From positions 5,310,460 through 5,374,459 of the forward strand of contig NC_087083.1 in NCBI RefSeq assembly GCF_026151205.1: a stretch of DNA of 64,000 nucleotides, read 5' to 3'. Shown piece after piece: positions 10,342-21,502 of the stretch (positions within the stretch are counted from its first letter, which is position 1; every line of letters starts with the position of its first letter). Position numbers and translations under genes: made by a program. The DNA is from Bolinopsis microptera (Eukaryota; Ctenophora; Tentaculata; Lobata; Bolinopsidae). The notes under the pieces are model-generated. The model did not search any database. It was not told the DNA's origin and was given only the letters and a program-made list of their open reading frames with translations.

Positions 10342-13300
10342 ATGACGGCAGTGGAAGAGGGAAGTGAATTATCTGGAGACATAGGAATGACCCAACCCTG
10401 TGTGCTACCCCCAAGACAACATAAGAACTCTAAGAGAACACTCTCAAAGAACTTTTCGGATTATTCACCATCTCAACAGCTTAGTATACACCGGTTAAGA
10501 TTATGGTTCCTCAAGAATTGTCGCTACTTGAAGCGTCCTCCCCCCTCTCTACGATCTAAAGGAGCTACTATCGTAGAATCGCCGGAGATGTTCCGTAACC
10601 TGTCCATCTTAGAGTCACAGAACCTAGAGTTGGCTATCAAAGCTAAAGATCTCCAGATCAACGAACTCAGAGGTACAATCAGTAGTGATGAACCACAACT
10701 AACACTACCACCAAACGACGTGAAGAGCCTGAAGAAACACTACATTTCTAAAATAGAGTTCTACAGAAGCCAAAACAACAACAAGTGGAAACACTGGCCC
10801 AACAAGACCAAAGCTCTCCTCCAAACTTTACTGACACAGACTAAGAAGAGGAGGAATTTCAAAAAGCGACAACACCGGAACGACAGGAAAGTTGAGCGTG
10901 ACGCCAAAAGAGCACTGGATACAGGAAGTGTTGTAGTGTTGGTTAACGAAGACATACCTGCTGGGGCACTGGCACTGTTAGGAAAAGGACTAGGCTACAT
11001 CCCAACCCCAACTCGGGATAACATCGACTTGAGACTTGACATGAAGCTCGTCACCAACAAAATACTGAACTATTCTAATAGAGTACTATCCGGAGAGACA
11101 GGATTACCTAACATCAGCAACCTCCCCGCCAAACTCCGTAGAAAAAACTACTCTACAGCAAAACCAAGCAATGAACAAGCAGTCAATACAGCAGTGGACA
11201 CAATGAGACGAGAACTCGACATCAAATTGAAGACTGCCGGAAGCCCACCTAAGCCCACCAACTTATCCTCTTCTGAGATAAAAGGACTCAAATGGTTGGA
11301 ACAGCACATTAAAGATGGGACAATAGCTATCACTAAGGCAGACAAGGGTGGTGCAACCCTTATTATCGACCCTGACCTCATCAAGCAACGGACACTGGAG
11401 AAACTGGAAAATCAGGAACTATATGAAAAGTTGGACTGTTACCCTACCCAACAGCTGTATGAGAAACTCTTCAAGCACTGGGTACAGGAAAAAGAAGAAG
11501 GACTGATATTAGCAAGGGATGCGAAAGAAGTGATGGGTGTTTCTGACAACACCAGAGCAGACCAATCTGGACCAACAAACCGCCCCAGTACCCTCCCACA
11601 CTATCGCCCTGGACAGCCGTATTTCTACCCTGCTTTTAAAATCCATAAGCTGAAAAAAGAAGACCTCATACCAGGGGCAAAACCACCAGCTAGACTCATT
11701 ACCGCCCTCCACGAAGGAGCCAGCAGACGACCGGATGTCTTCCTAGCTGATAAATACCTACGTCAACTAGAAAGGGATTTTTGCGAAGACCTTCTTATTG
11801 ATAATAGAGACGCCTTAGTTTGGCTCGACAACATCAACAATACCCTGGACACAGAACTCAAAAGCAACATTAAAGCATTCACATTTGATTACAAAGCTTT
11901 ATATGATTCATTGAGCCCCCACCTTACAATCCAAGCTTTGAAGGTGGCCATGGAAGAAAAGAGACCAGAATGGTCCGCCAAATTCAAGGAGTGGTTGATA
12001 AGAAGTGTTGAACTCAGCTTAGAGTCGTCTATAGGCAAATTTAACGGAGAGTGGTACAGACAGAAACGAGGAGTACCGACAGGAGGCAGTATCTGTGTAC
12101 AACTTGCAAACATAGCAGTATACCATGTCATGCGTGAGCAAGTCTATAGTTATACAGACACGGAACTAATGGAACCTGTAAAATCGGTCAAGAGATACAT
12201 AGACGACGGCTGTGGAGTATTCCATGGTACGAAAAGACAGTTTTCAAAATTCATCGCGACTGTCAACTCAAGGCTAGCAGAACTTGGCCTCCACATTGAT
12301 GAGAACATCATAGAAGATAACAATGTTTATGTGTCGTTCTTAGACATCAAATTTTGTTTCGACACCGCAGGTGATCTTCAGACAGACCTCCATGTTAAAG
12401 AGACTGATGCCCGCTCCTACCTGTACTTCGGTTCCCACCACCCGAACCATACATTCAGTAGCATAGTCTATAATGCATGTCTGAGACTCCGGCGAATCAT
12501 CAATGATAACGACAGACTCCGAAAACAAATTGATGAATTAAAAACCTTTTTCTTCCAATCCAACTACCCTAAAACTATGGTAGATAACATCAGTGAAAAG
12601 GTCAAAGGCTTCGAAAGATGTCTCAAACCACTGGACAACTCAAACAGCAATGTCCTGGTACCAAAGTCTCCAGAACCAGCAGTCCGCGTTATTTCAACAT
12701 TTGGCAGTGATCAAGAGTTAGTAGAATCGGTGCAAAGATTGGAACCAGAACTCAGTAGAACCAGGAGCTTCTCAGGATTATCTGGTTCCCATACAAGTGG
12801 AAACACCCCAGGCTCCCCAATATCATCTAGAGCCGGTACATCACGCCCTATCTTCAAATTCGTCAGACGTACTGGAACATCATTTAGAAGGAAGTTAGTC
12901 AAAGCAAAACAGTTTGCGGATGACTTAACCCAACCTCACACAAGACCATGTGGGGGCAGACACTGCGGTACCTGTAACATCATATCTCCACATCCATCAA
13001 TAACAGTCAATGGACAGCGAGCCAAAGCAGTGACTGGTACATGTGTCAGCTACAATGTTGTATACCTCTTCAGTTGCCAACTTTGTAACATGTGTTATGT
13101 AGGAAGAACGGTGCAGCCCCTCAGGGCACGAGTAAACGAACATCGCGCCCATTACTACAAACTCATTTCGGACAATACGTTTGTCCCTGAAGAAAACGAC
13201 GACGGATTCAGCTTGGGTAAACACCTTGTAGAAGTTCATAACATGAAACAACGTGACAATTTTAACCAGGCTTATAAAGTGTCAATTCTCAGTAATAGTA

Positions 13301-13416
13301 GCCCAAGAACTCTAGAAGTGGATGAACACTGTTATATTCAGAAACTTAGAACTATACGTCCATTGGGGCTCAATGCCATGGACCCGTTTGGGATTCCATT
13401 ATTGGATTTATCTTAA
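10342..13416 (+). CDS. Penelope-like reverse transcriptase with GIY-YIG endonuclease
   Basis: This single 1024-codon ORF would copy the element's RNA at a nicked target. In order it shows a basic, helical N-terminus (about 130-190); the RT0 motif TKADKGGA (331-338); PAFKIHK (430-436) and ARLITA (450-455) of the early RT motifs; catalytic Asp in FTFDYKALYDSL (D516); RGVPTGGS (576-583); and RYIDDG (618-623), whose two Asp complete the RT triad. A Ser/Thr/Pro-rich linker (about 775-850) follows, then a CGGRHCGTC zinc-knuckle-like motif (870-878). The GIY-YIG domain starts at VVYLFSC, includes CYVGRT (918-923) and RARVNEH (928-934), and contains a downstream Glu in LEVDEHCYIQ. Length and order fit endonuclease-bearing Penelope-like elements. 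All key residues appear present and there is no internal stop. I chose the ATG at 10342 because it directly follows the direct repeat. Confidence 0.93.
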   Translation: MTAVEEGSELSGDIGMTQPCVLPPRQHKNSKRTLSKNFSDYSPSQQLSIHRLRLWFLKNCRYLKRPPPSLRSKGATIVESPEMFRNLSILESQNLELAIKAKDLQINELRGTISSDEPQLTLPPNDVKSLKKHYISKIEFYRSQNNNKWKHWPNKTKALLQTLLTQTKKRRNFKKRQHRNDRKVERDAKRALDTGSVVVLVNEDIPAGALALLGKGLGYIPTPTRDNIDLRLDMKLVTNKILNYSNRVLSGETGLPNISNLPAKLRRKNYSTAKPSNEQAVNTAVDTMRRELDIKLKTAGSPPKPTNLSSSEIKGLKWLEQHIKDGTIAITKADKGGATLIIDPDLIKQRTLEKLENQELYEKLDCYPTQQLYEKLFKHWVQEKEEGLILARDAKEVMGVSDNTRADQSGPTNRPSTLPHYRPGQPYFYPAFKIHKLKKEDLIPGAKPPARLITALHEGASRRPDVFLADKYLRQLERDFCEDLLIDNRDALVWLDNINNTLDTELKSNIKAFTFDYKALYDSLSPHLTIQALKVAMEEKRPEWSAKFKEWLIRSVELSLESSIGKFNGEWYRQKRGVPTGGSICVQLANIAVYHVMREQVYSYTDTELMEPVKSVKRYIDDGCGVFHGTKRQFSKFIATVNSRLAELGLHIDENIIEDNNVYVSFLDIKFCFDTAGDLQTDLHVKETDARSYLYFGSHHPNHTFSSIVYNACLRLRRIINDNDRLRKQIDELKTFFFQSNYPKTMVDNISEKVKGFERCLKPLDNSNSNVLVPKSPEPAVRVISTFGSDQELVESVQRLEPELSRTRSFSGLSGSHTSGNTPGSPISSRAGTSRPIFKFVRRTGTSFRRKLVKAKQFADDLTQPHTRPCGGRHCGTCNIISPHPSITVNGQRAKAVTGTCVSYNVVYLFSCQLCNMCYVGRTVQPLRARVNEHRAHYYKLISDNTFVPEENDDGFSLGKHLVEVHNMKQRDNFNQAYKVSILSNSSPRTLEVDEHCYIQKLRTIRPLGLNAMDPFGIPLLDLS

Positions 13417-13588
13417 ATGTTTTCTATTGCATTGGGGCACAAGAGTTATGTTTTTAAAAAATATTCATATCGTTTTTAGTTGTGTCATTTCATTTCCAAT
13501 GTTACACTTTGTAGGAACTGATATTAACCGAGTTTCTGATTCAGGATGTTACTGAAGATAGTAATGAAAATGTTTTAACGCCTCAGTA

Positions 13589-13648
13589 CTGTGTTTTACT
13601 ACAGCTCAACCTGCTCAGTCTGACTACTTGGGAATTTAAACTCTTGAT
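13589..13648 (+). repeat. 60 bp direct repeat, 3' copy (pLTR-like)
   Basis: Exact copy of 10267-10326, lying 173 bp after the RT stop codon. Confidence 0.92.
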
Positions 13649-13950
13649 GAGTGTAATGTAATATGTATGTACTACGGCTTTAGGTTTCATGGCCGGTTGA
13701 TTGACAATTTGTCAATCCTTTGCAGTTGCGCAAGCAACAAGTTGTGCATCTTGCCGATCTAGCGAAGGTGTTGATTCACGATGTCAATCCTTCGCAGCTC
13801 GGTGAGGCACAGTGGTGCATCTCGCCGATCTACCGAAGTAGATGGTTGCGAGAAGAAATATTTGATGCGCGGCGCGACCCAGTAGTGCATCGCGCTACAA
13901 GCGAAGGTGGTTGCGAAAAGAAATGTTTAATAAATGCACGGCGTAGGAAT
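13649..13950. repeat. Three diverged tandem units of about 70 bp
   Basis: TGCATCTTGCCGATCTAGCG, TGCATCTCGCCGATCTACCG and TGCATCGCGCTACAAGCG each lead into GAAG..GGTTG(C)GA. The short ORFs here look like by-products. Confidence 0.5.
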
Positions 13951-14060
13951 GTATTGTCATACGTTGTATGACCCGCCGCGCACGAAGTGCGCGGCTCCCC
14001 CTGTATCTTTAGGACGATAAACCATAGTGAAACGACCGTGGGGGTCGCAACGTGATACAA
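13951..14060 (+). repeat. Single-arm copy of the GTGACCCCC MITE
   Basis: GTCATACGTTGTATGACC, CGCGCGGCTCCCCCTGTATC-like sequence and GTGGGGGTCGCAACGTGATA match the right half of 8957-9136. Confidence 0.8.
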
Positions 14061-14510
14061 GGAATGTACAAGCAAAACCAAAAAAGGATACCATATTGTA
14101 CCAATTGTTTGTAACTTACCAGCAGTCCAGCACGCGCACCGTGAGTTTAAGGAACAAATATTTTACTATTCACTAGTATCGCCCGTTATATTGTTATAAT
14201 GGTTAAGTTCTTGCTCTAGTCAGAAGTACGCGTAGACTCGTCACTCATGGCTAGTTGAAGTCTTATATTGAGTAAGCTAACCATATACAATATATGAGTA
14301 AGCTAACCATGAATTGTTGTTGAAATTGGATAAAGGGAAGGTTACTCAATGAGCATTTGTTTCAAGAATTTTGTACTGGCCAAAATTAGCGCTAAAAAAC
14401 CACCCTACAGTCGGCACGCGCGGCTTACTGTCGATGGCGCACTACCTTACATATGATATAGGGCAGGGCGATTCCTGATGAGTTACACACGTACTATATT
14501 ACTCTTGCCT

Positions 14511-14604
14511 CACGTTGTAGGCCCGCCGCGCGGATGTAACGTGACTTTCACTCCAATAAGTTAAACACGAAATGACAATGGTATGGGGGTCACGACGTGA
14601 TACA
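14511..14604 (+). repeat. Degenerate copy of the GTGACCCCC MITE
   Basis: CACGTTGTAGGCCCGCCGCG at the left and GGGGGTCACGACGTGATACA at the right, with a diverged middle. Confidence 0.6.
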
Positions 14605-14617
14605 AAATCAATCTACA

Positions 14618-14760
14618 CTCGATCATCGAGATTTTTCTAGAAGGGCCCCAGACAGCTGAAACCAACCTGAATCAATGTATTTTTGAACACTGATTCCGAA
14701 TCACCCCGGCCCACATGATATAGAGTTAAACATTAAAATGCTCCCCTGGTGAGATATTTG
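14618..14760 (+). repeat. Dispersed repeat, also present inverted at 57985-58135
   Basis: Shared blocks are GCTGATTCCGAATCACCCC-like, CATGATATAG(A/G)GTTAAA, AAAATGCTCCCCTG and GAGATATT, in the same order on opposite strands. The family is unknown. Confidence 0.7.
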
Positions 14761-15652
14761 CTCTAACCAAACCGGCTTTGCGCTTGCAGTAACAAACACG
14801 TCACGTATCACGTATACTGACGCGATATATTAATAGCCCGCATGGCCAATGCCAATGGTTAGGTGAAGCAAGATATCGGCTGAAATTAGTTATTTATCGT
14901 GTCTGTCAAGGGTGGAACTGTGAATTATGAATATGTGATTGCCAGTCTAGTCACGGTGTCCGCGTATCAAACTAAGCTAATAATATGAGAAAAATCAGAA
15001 AGCTTGAAATTTCCTCAGAGTTCAGTGCCCTATAAAAGATGTGGTCCAGAATTACACCCAAAACGTCTAATCAAAATAAAACATTTTTATCATTAATTGT
15101 AGAAACAAAATCTAAATAAATATAAGATAAAGTTACGTAAAAACTGACAGAAAGCTTAATAATTTAGATAAGCGTAAAAACCCTTCATATTTTCAGTATA
15201 TCGAGCAAAGATGATTGTCAATGTAACTTTATTGACCAAACAAAGAAAATCATGTTGTAAAAATTTTCTCAGCAGGTGTTGGAGGGCCCAGTTTCGCATT
15301 TTGATTAAACAGATGACCAACTTAACACGCATCTATATAAATGTGCGTATTAAACAACAATGTTATTATAGCAATAATCAATATAAACCGAAAAGTATTA
15401 ACAAAGCATATCAATATTTACATTTTATAATTTTCTCTTCTAACTAACCTATCTGATGAATCGAAAGCATGCTCAAACTTACAACTAGAGTTAACGAAAA
15501 TAGAAAATCACCTAAGTTTTTTATTGAAAAATTTGTGATTTTCGGGAGCAAAAGAAGAGTTCAGAGCTATTCTTATTTTTCCTATTAATTGACGAGCAGA
15601 GGACAGGTCACACAATGGTCACATGGGTCACAGGTAAATGAGGATCTGATCA
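14761..15652. other. Intergenic, AT-rich, no gene seen
   Basis: A 78-codon ORF at 15211-15447 has no recognisable domain and AT-driven composition, so I do not call it. The ACAD8 stop codon follows on the minus strand. Confidence 0.4.
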
Positions 15653-18600
15653 TTAGAGATGTTTAAGGAGGTCTCTAGCTACCAGCATGTGCATCACCTG
15701 GAATAGTTTTAATAGTTCTGGGATAATATCGGGTAGTTAATTAAAGGTATCGTGGTAAACAATAATAATTATAATAATTAATAATTTCATTACCTACATT
15801 ATAATAATAAAATAAATATTTGTTTTATTAATATTTGTTTTATTAAATAACATATAATTAAGGCAAATCATGTAGGTAACGATTTATTATAAATCGTTAC
15901 ACTTACATGATTTGCCTTAATTATATAAAGTGGATTTATAGAATTACATTTAAACGATTTCAGACTTCATTGGATCTGGAGTCTCCAATACAATTGCAAT
16001 TTCTTAAATTTGTTTGCTGAATCTGTCGACTCATCTCCCAGAAAAGAAGGTTCATAACTCGGAAGTCTAACCTTGATCCAAACTTTATAATAAAGTTTTG
16101 ATCAATGTTAGATTTCCGGGTTAAGTAGTTGGTAGCATCGTGAATAAACTGAGTTTATTCACGATGCTACCAACTATACTTTACTACTTGAATATTACAA
16201 TTTCTCTTACCTCGCTTGTTCCCTCTAATATTCTGTGAACGCGCGAGTCCCTCCAGAACTGCTGAACCGGATAGGACTTCAGGTAACCGTAACCACCGTG
16301 CAGCTGTAAAGCGTCATCACACACCTGCAGGTATTAGGAATGTAGGTAATGTAGGTAATGTAGGTAATGTAGGTAATGTAGGTAATGTTATACTAACAGT
16401 GTACTTTGAAAGTCAGTTTTATCGCATCAAAAAATATCCATCCCAACCGAAGATACAAGCCATTAAAATGTAACTTGCATTGTATACAACGTAATACCAA
16501 CAAAACTGATCATAATCCCATGTCAATATCCATTGCACGTGCACGTTCGCATTTCCACCCGCATTACTATGCACGAGGGCGGTCGTTGTATATTGTACAG
16601 AGAAAAACTTCCTAAATATAAGAGGTATAGGGAATAGGGTAAGGCACGTAATTTTGTCAGGGTACCTAATTTTGTCATTTTGCTCTGAAAAACTGCCTCG
16701 GCTCGGAATTTCAGCTTGAAAGAAAAGGTTTGTGTATAAAAAGAAAGCTTAGACTTTGCTGAAACTGCTCCTACAAAGTTTAAGTTTCTAGCTCTTTTGC
16801 ATCTGTGTCAAAAATGAAGGCGAAACTGTTAACCCGAAAAATAAATAAGATCCTTAAAGTTTTCTTAAGGAATTTTCAAAATTTTGATTTATTGCTATTT
16901 CAAAAGTAATTGAGCTAGCTTCATGCCATTGCATATTTCAAATATCTTCTACAGCAGAAGTATACGTACAAATTTTCAAGTCTCTAGCGCAATTATTGTT
17001 CAAGTTACAGAGGGTGACAAAATTAGGTTCGATTTTGCCAAAAGTACCCAATTTTGTCAAAAAAATCGACCTTTCTCAAATTTCTTGTAAATCACAGATT
17101 GTGTTGAAAATGGCCTTATACAACTATTCTGAAGTTTTTTTGCCCATAGGATATCTATAAGGCACTTATAATAGCATTTAAACACTTATAATAGCATATT
17201 TTCGCCGAGAAATATACTGTAATTCTGGGTTTTAAAGAGCTATTGGTAAATATAGTTTCGTGAATCAGTAACCAATATTGATTCATGCTTCATAGAAAGT
17301 TTTCAAGATGCCAGTGGTTTCAGGGGCATTTGGGGGCTATTTTCTAAGATTAGATACCCAAAAAGTGTCATCTTTTCATCAAGCTACAAAACTATGAAAA
17401 CATCATATCTTTGGGATTTTTGAGGTCAATGTTGGTAAAAAAGCGCTCGAATGATGCATCCAGGTAGTCTAAAATACCGAGAAACGGTTAATTTTTGCAC
17501 AATCTTCAAGTGACAAAATTAGGTTCGGGGTGACAAAATTAAGTAAAGTCACCTAATTTTGTCATTTTTTCAAAATAATTTTTTTGAACATCTTCAACCC
17601 CAGCAATTTCGATCATTTTTGTGTTAGAACTTGCCTAGACTGTCTACTATAACATGGTGGAGGTTTCATCTAAATCGGAATTTCAGACGAGGTTAAAACC
17701 CATGGTTTATATCAGGCAGTCGGAAAATTGCCAAAAAATGACAAAATTATGTGCTTTACCCTATTATGTAGGGAATGTAGGGAATGTAGGGAATGCAGGG
17801 ATGATAATGTTATTACGAGGTTTAGGGTATCACATGATTAGTAATACTAATAATACAAGTAGGATTTGGGAATGTCGAGGAAACTAAAACTCAACGTTTG
17901 TCCAATTTGTTTGAGAATGTAAAAAACCTTGAAAAGTCGCTCTGTAGCGTACAGCTTACACATAGCGCACAAGGCTACTGCGTTGGGTTCCTTCGAGTCC
18001 AGAGATTTAGCTGCCTGGGATAGAGTCGAATAAAAACAAACAATCGAGGAAGTAAACTTGGGTTATTTGAGAAAGCTATGACGATGTAATAATCGCTATT
18101 TAGCAAAAGTTGAGTGTAGTTCCCCGCACCTGTCTAACAATGAGCCGCGCGGTGGTGAGCTCGGTGGCCATCTCCGCCAGTTTAAACTGAACGTGTTGGT
18201 TAGCGTTGAGAGGCTGGTTGAAAGCTTTACGGTCGTTAGTATAGTGTAAAACGTCCTCTAAACACTGCTGTGCAGCACCTGTAATATTCAGTTAGAGTGA
18301 GAGACTCCAGCTGAAAGTTACGAAACCTTAAAATATTTCAATCTTAAAATTTCTCATATTTTAAAATAATAAAACAAACATTGACCCGAAAAAGCTTAAA
18401 CTATACGGGCACCAACTTACCTAGACTGCAGGAAGCAATGTTGATGCGGCCCCCGTTTAAACCATGCATAGCAAGGTTGAAGCCCTGTCCCTCCGCTCCC
18501 AGTAAGTTTTCACACGGTACCTCTACATCGTCAAAGTTTACAACACAAGTTGGCTGATTGTTCCACCCTATCTGGGGAATATCTTTATTTGATCTATAAT

Positions 18601-20013
18601 TATTATAAATTATTAAAAATAATTAATCATTATATTAGGGGTCGTTCAAATATTACGTAATCAATTTTTTGATCGTAACCAGCGTAACCAGTTTTAGACA
18701 TAGCTATTGTGTCAAAATTACACTAGCGTAATCATTTGGAAAGATATTTTACTAATGCATTATGATTTTCTGTTGTAGTACCTTCTTTTCTTTCTGTCCG
18801 TATGATATCCCAGGAGTGGCCGTGTCAATTATGAGAGCTGACACTCCTGAGGAGACATGTTCATTGTTCAGGAATTAGCACACATTCCAGCAGGTAAACA
18901 TAGATTAGCACTCTGACCAATTAAGTTATTAATATTGGAAAAGAATTAAATTTTGAAATACATTTTCGGATTTCATATGATGAGCGCCAACTTTTCTTAA
19001 TAGTTTTTATTTCAAGAGTATTTGCTGTTTGAGCAGATGTCCTGATCACGAGATATCATACTGGTAAACTGCTCCGCTCTAGGTTAGGTTGCGCTGCTCA
19101 GATCAACTGTGAAATCTGGAGCCGCGTAATCGAATCTGCACTAAAAAGTGGCAGAGTTCTGTCTTACCTTTAGGGCCTTTCCCTCCCGTCCTCAGCATGA
19201 CAACAAGCAAATCTGTAACTCCAGCACCCGATATAAACGATTTTGATCCGTTCACTATGTATTTGGATCCTGTAGAATGTAGATATCAATATCAGTCAAT
19301 TGTAGCATTACCATCGCTACCAGCTTTGCAATTTTCAGACGTTGCCCACTTTAATACTTAGAATTTGCGAAGCGTGCAATTAAACTCGAAAAAAAATATT
19401 TCCAAGAGGAAATAAACCGTCAGTAGTAGCTTTAGTAACGAGAGCAGCAGCATCACTCCCGGAACCCGGTTCAGTGAGACAGTAAGACGCTAACTTCTCC
19501 ATTGTACTCAACTCAGAACAGTATTTCGCTCTCTGATCCTCCGTTCCGAATGTGTCTATCATGGCGTTCACCATACTGTGCAATTTTAGTTTTAGTTGGG
19601 CTTGATTAATAATGAATTTGGTTTGCGAAATAAAGTTTATTAGTAGTAATAACGTGAATAACGTAAATAAATTTAAGAAAAGGACTTGATTTGATTATTA
19701 AAAGGTTGATCACCATATCGATAAGAAATACTGCCATGAGTAGAAATAGAAAATCTTATGTACAATGTACAATGTACATGGTTACTTTAATGAACCATAA
19801 CGTTTGTATAATTAGCTCATAGCTTAACAGCGAAGTAGAAGTTTTAGCACATGACCCCGAATAACTAAAGCCTTTAGTCAATATATTGATTGTATAAATA
19901 TAATATCTACTTAAAGTCCTACTTGTGAATAGTGATGTAAGAAGCAGTGGTCACACACCCCTGACTAAGTGCCTCAAATATTACACTCCCGTCGTGTCTT
20001 GGTAACGATAATC
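15653..20013 (-). CDS. ACAD8: Isobutyryl-CoA dehydrogenase, mitochondrial (nine C-terminal exons; 5' exons not found)
   Basis: This flavoprotein oxidises isobutyryl-CoA to methacrylyl-CoA in mitochondrial valine breakdown. Exons in transcript order are 19923-20013, 19418-19575, 19168-19269, 18782-18846, 18421-18571, 18130-18278, 17928-18014, 16211-16324 and 15653-15697. All have AG before and GT after, and phases agree across every junction, giving 319 residues plus a stop. Readable landmarks are [11 protein letters not shown]; the acyl-CoA dehydrogenase signature [31 protein letters not shown]-like [31 protein letters not shown]; and [18 protein letters not shown], whose EGT Glu matches the catalytic base. 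The human enzyme has about 415 residues, so roughly 95 N-terminal residues, including the targeting peptide, are missing. I saw no such exons between 20014 and the 8.4 kb element at 20872. The gene is probably functional if its 5' exons lie beyond that element. GTTTTT at 17922-17927 and GTTTAT at 19412-19417 are weak donors. Confidence 0.93.
15854..15924. repeat. Inverted repeat in last ACAD8 intron
   Basis: ATAATTAAGGCAAATCATGT pairs with ACATGATTTGCCTTAATTAT; the loop region also pairs through AACGATTTA/TAAATCGTT. Confidence 0.85.
16061..16117. repeat. Inverted repeat (hairpin) in ACAD8 intron
   Basis: GGAAGTCTAACCTTGATCC pairs with TTGATCAATGTTAGATTTCC with few mismatches, around a central TTTATAATAAA. 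Confidence 0.8.
16127..16175. repeat. Perfect 22 bp inverted repeat in ACAD8 intron
   Basis: The arms 16127-16148 and 16154-16175 are exact complements (AGTTGGTAGCATCGTG...) with loop CTGAG. It lies 36 bp from exon 16211-16324 on the intron side. Confidence 0.9.
16338..16389 (+). repeat. Minisatellite (GTAGGTAAT)n, about 5 units
   Basis: Nine-base unit GTAGGTAAT in tandem, beginning 14 bp upstream of the ACAD8 exon ending at 16324, so on the transcript it reads ATTACCTAC just before the acceptor. A related (GTAGGGAAT) run sits at 17768-17800. Confidence 0.9.
16637..17761. mobile_element. MITE-like element with TA target duplication in ACAD8 intron
   Basis: The left end is GGGTAAGGCACGTAATTTTG and the right end is the complement of GGGTAAAGCACATAATTTTG, with two differences in about 23 bp. 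TA flanks both sides (16635-16636, 17762-17763), as expected for Tc1/mariner/pogo-type insertion. The interior repeats TGACAAAATTAGG or its complement at least eight times and encodes nothing. Confidence 0.8.
17768..17800 (+). repeat. Short minisatellite (GTAGGGAAT)n
   Basis: About three units immediately outside the right end of the intronic MITE. It resembles GTAGGTAAT at 16338-16389, so the MITE may have inserted into or split one minisatellite. Confidence 0.75.
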
Positions 20014-20871
20014 CTGGAAGTATTGAAATACTTTAAAAGTTTAAAAAAGGGGAAGGATTCTACCCATTACCAGGAGTACGTATGTTGTAGACACTTATGA
20101 CAGGAGTCACGTATTGTAACAGCTCATGACAGGATTATTGTATGTACAGTCCGACCTTAACAATAAGGATGGTTGAACAAGGATGGGGGGGGGTGGAGGG
20201 GTCGTTGTTTCTATAAACATCACATCTCTCTACTATCGAAGTATTGGTTGTTTTGTCTTTATTGTGTGTTCGCTGGTTTAAAGGTCAGATAAAAACTTTC
20301 TAACGTTTTGTTTCGAAATCTTTCGAATTTCAAAACAAAAATGACAGTGGACCAGTGGATGATTGAATTTTTATGACGTGACGAAAAAATAATCACTAGT
20401 TTAATCGTTTGTCAAAAATATTAGGAATTAGCCATTGCAATCCAGCTGCCCGAAATATTTCCAACCCTTGTTTGGTCCGCTCTTTGACCCCAAATCAATT
20501 CGATAATAGATTTTGTTGACTTTAATGATGATATTGTTCGAATATTTGCCATTCTTCCACAATATAATATTAAGATAATATCGAATACGACTTCAGAAAT
20601 TGTCATCCTGAAGTCGATAGAGGTGGTGGCATTTAGAATTAATTTGAAAATGAAAGCAGCTTGAGTAACGTGGTTCCATGCAGATTGCAGATCCAGACGT
20701 ATTTATTGTAGAGCACTGCGTATACATTTAAGTGACCACCTCGCACATTGTTTGACGGGTCCTACCCAACATTTACTCCTCGAACAGCCGCCTATTGAAC
20801 AATCTGCACTTGAAAAAGAACTTGTTAATTTACTAATTTTCTGGTTAATTTACTAATTTTACCTGAGATCT
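20014..20871. other. Region upstream of the first ACAD8 exon found; no exon recognised
   Basis: It contains a G-run near 20186-20210 and a tandem TTAATTTACTAATTTT near 20826-20861. I searched the minus strand by eye for the N-terminal ACAD8 exons and found none. Confidence 0.4.
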
Positions 20872-21502
20872 TAGGGCCTGTCATGATATCTTGGATCGCT
20901 TAGGTTTCCACCCAGGAACTGTAGTCCTCATAATTTCTGCGGCCTCTATATCTCGTCATCTCGCACAACTCCGTAAGACCCTTGGTGAGTTTGGCATGTG
21001 AAAATTTGCAGCTTCCAGACATTTGATGGGTTAACGAAGGTGTCGTACGTCACCTCAAATCGGGTGACATGGGCTGGACCAGGCCAGAACCCAATTGATT
21101 GAGTCCTGTGGTAACGTTATTATAGACCCTGAGGTCACATGACTGTGATCCACGTGACTGTGACGTCACCAGAGCTTGTTCCCTCCGTTTTTGCTTGTGA
21201 ATGTGGGTGTAAGTACACGGTACTGTATTTTATATCTTAATTACCCCCTATTAGAGAACCCGTAAAATTATTTTCTGACAAGAAAAGCTAGAAATTTACC
21301 AAAAATCGACATTGTTTATAAACTGATTTTGATGAACATTCCTGAAGCTGACCTAAAATTGCCACGAGAAATCGATCTAACTTGGTTATTCTAGAGCTCA
21401 GCAATGCTTCATAATAGTTATACCTTAAAATCCAATTTTTTATCGATTAACAATCAATCATTATGATCGCTGTTTGATTAATTATTAACAAGTAACAATT
21501 TT
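20872..21502 (+). repeat. Left inverted-repeat arm of the 8.4 kb unit
   Basis: Pairs with 28655-29297. Divergence between arms (small indels and substitutions throughout) suggests an old insertion. Confidence 0.8.

Larger units (their letters stand above)
10164..13648 (+). mobile_element. Penelope-like retroelement with intact ORF
   Basis: The unit runs from the 5' near-palindrome (10164-10251) through the ORF (10342-13416) to the 3' copy of a 60 bp direct repeat (10267-10326 and 13589-13648, identical). Penelope-like elements typically carry terminal direct repeats ('pLTRs') and an RT/GIY-YIG ORF, and both are present. True ends and target duplication were not determined. The perfect repeats and the intact 1024-codon frame suggest a young, possibly active copy. 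Confidence 0.85.

Noticed and set aside
20421-20606. 61-codon minus ORF as a missing ACAD8 5' exon
   Set aside because: The sequence does not resemble the acyl-CoA dehydrogenase N-terminal domain, and no phase-compatible splice sites were seen.
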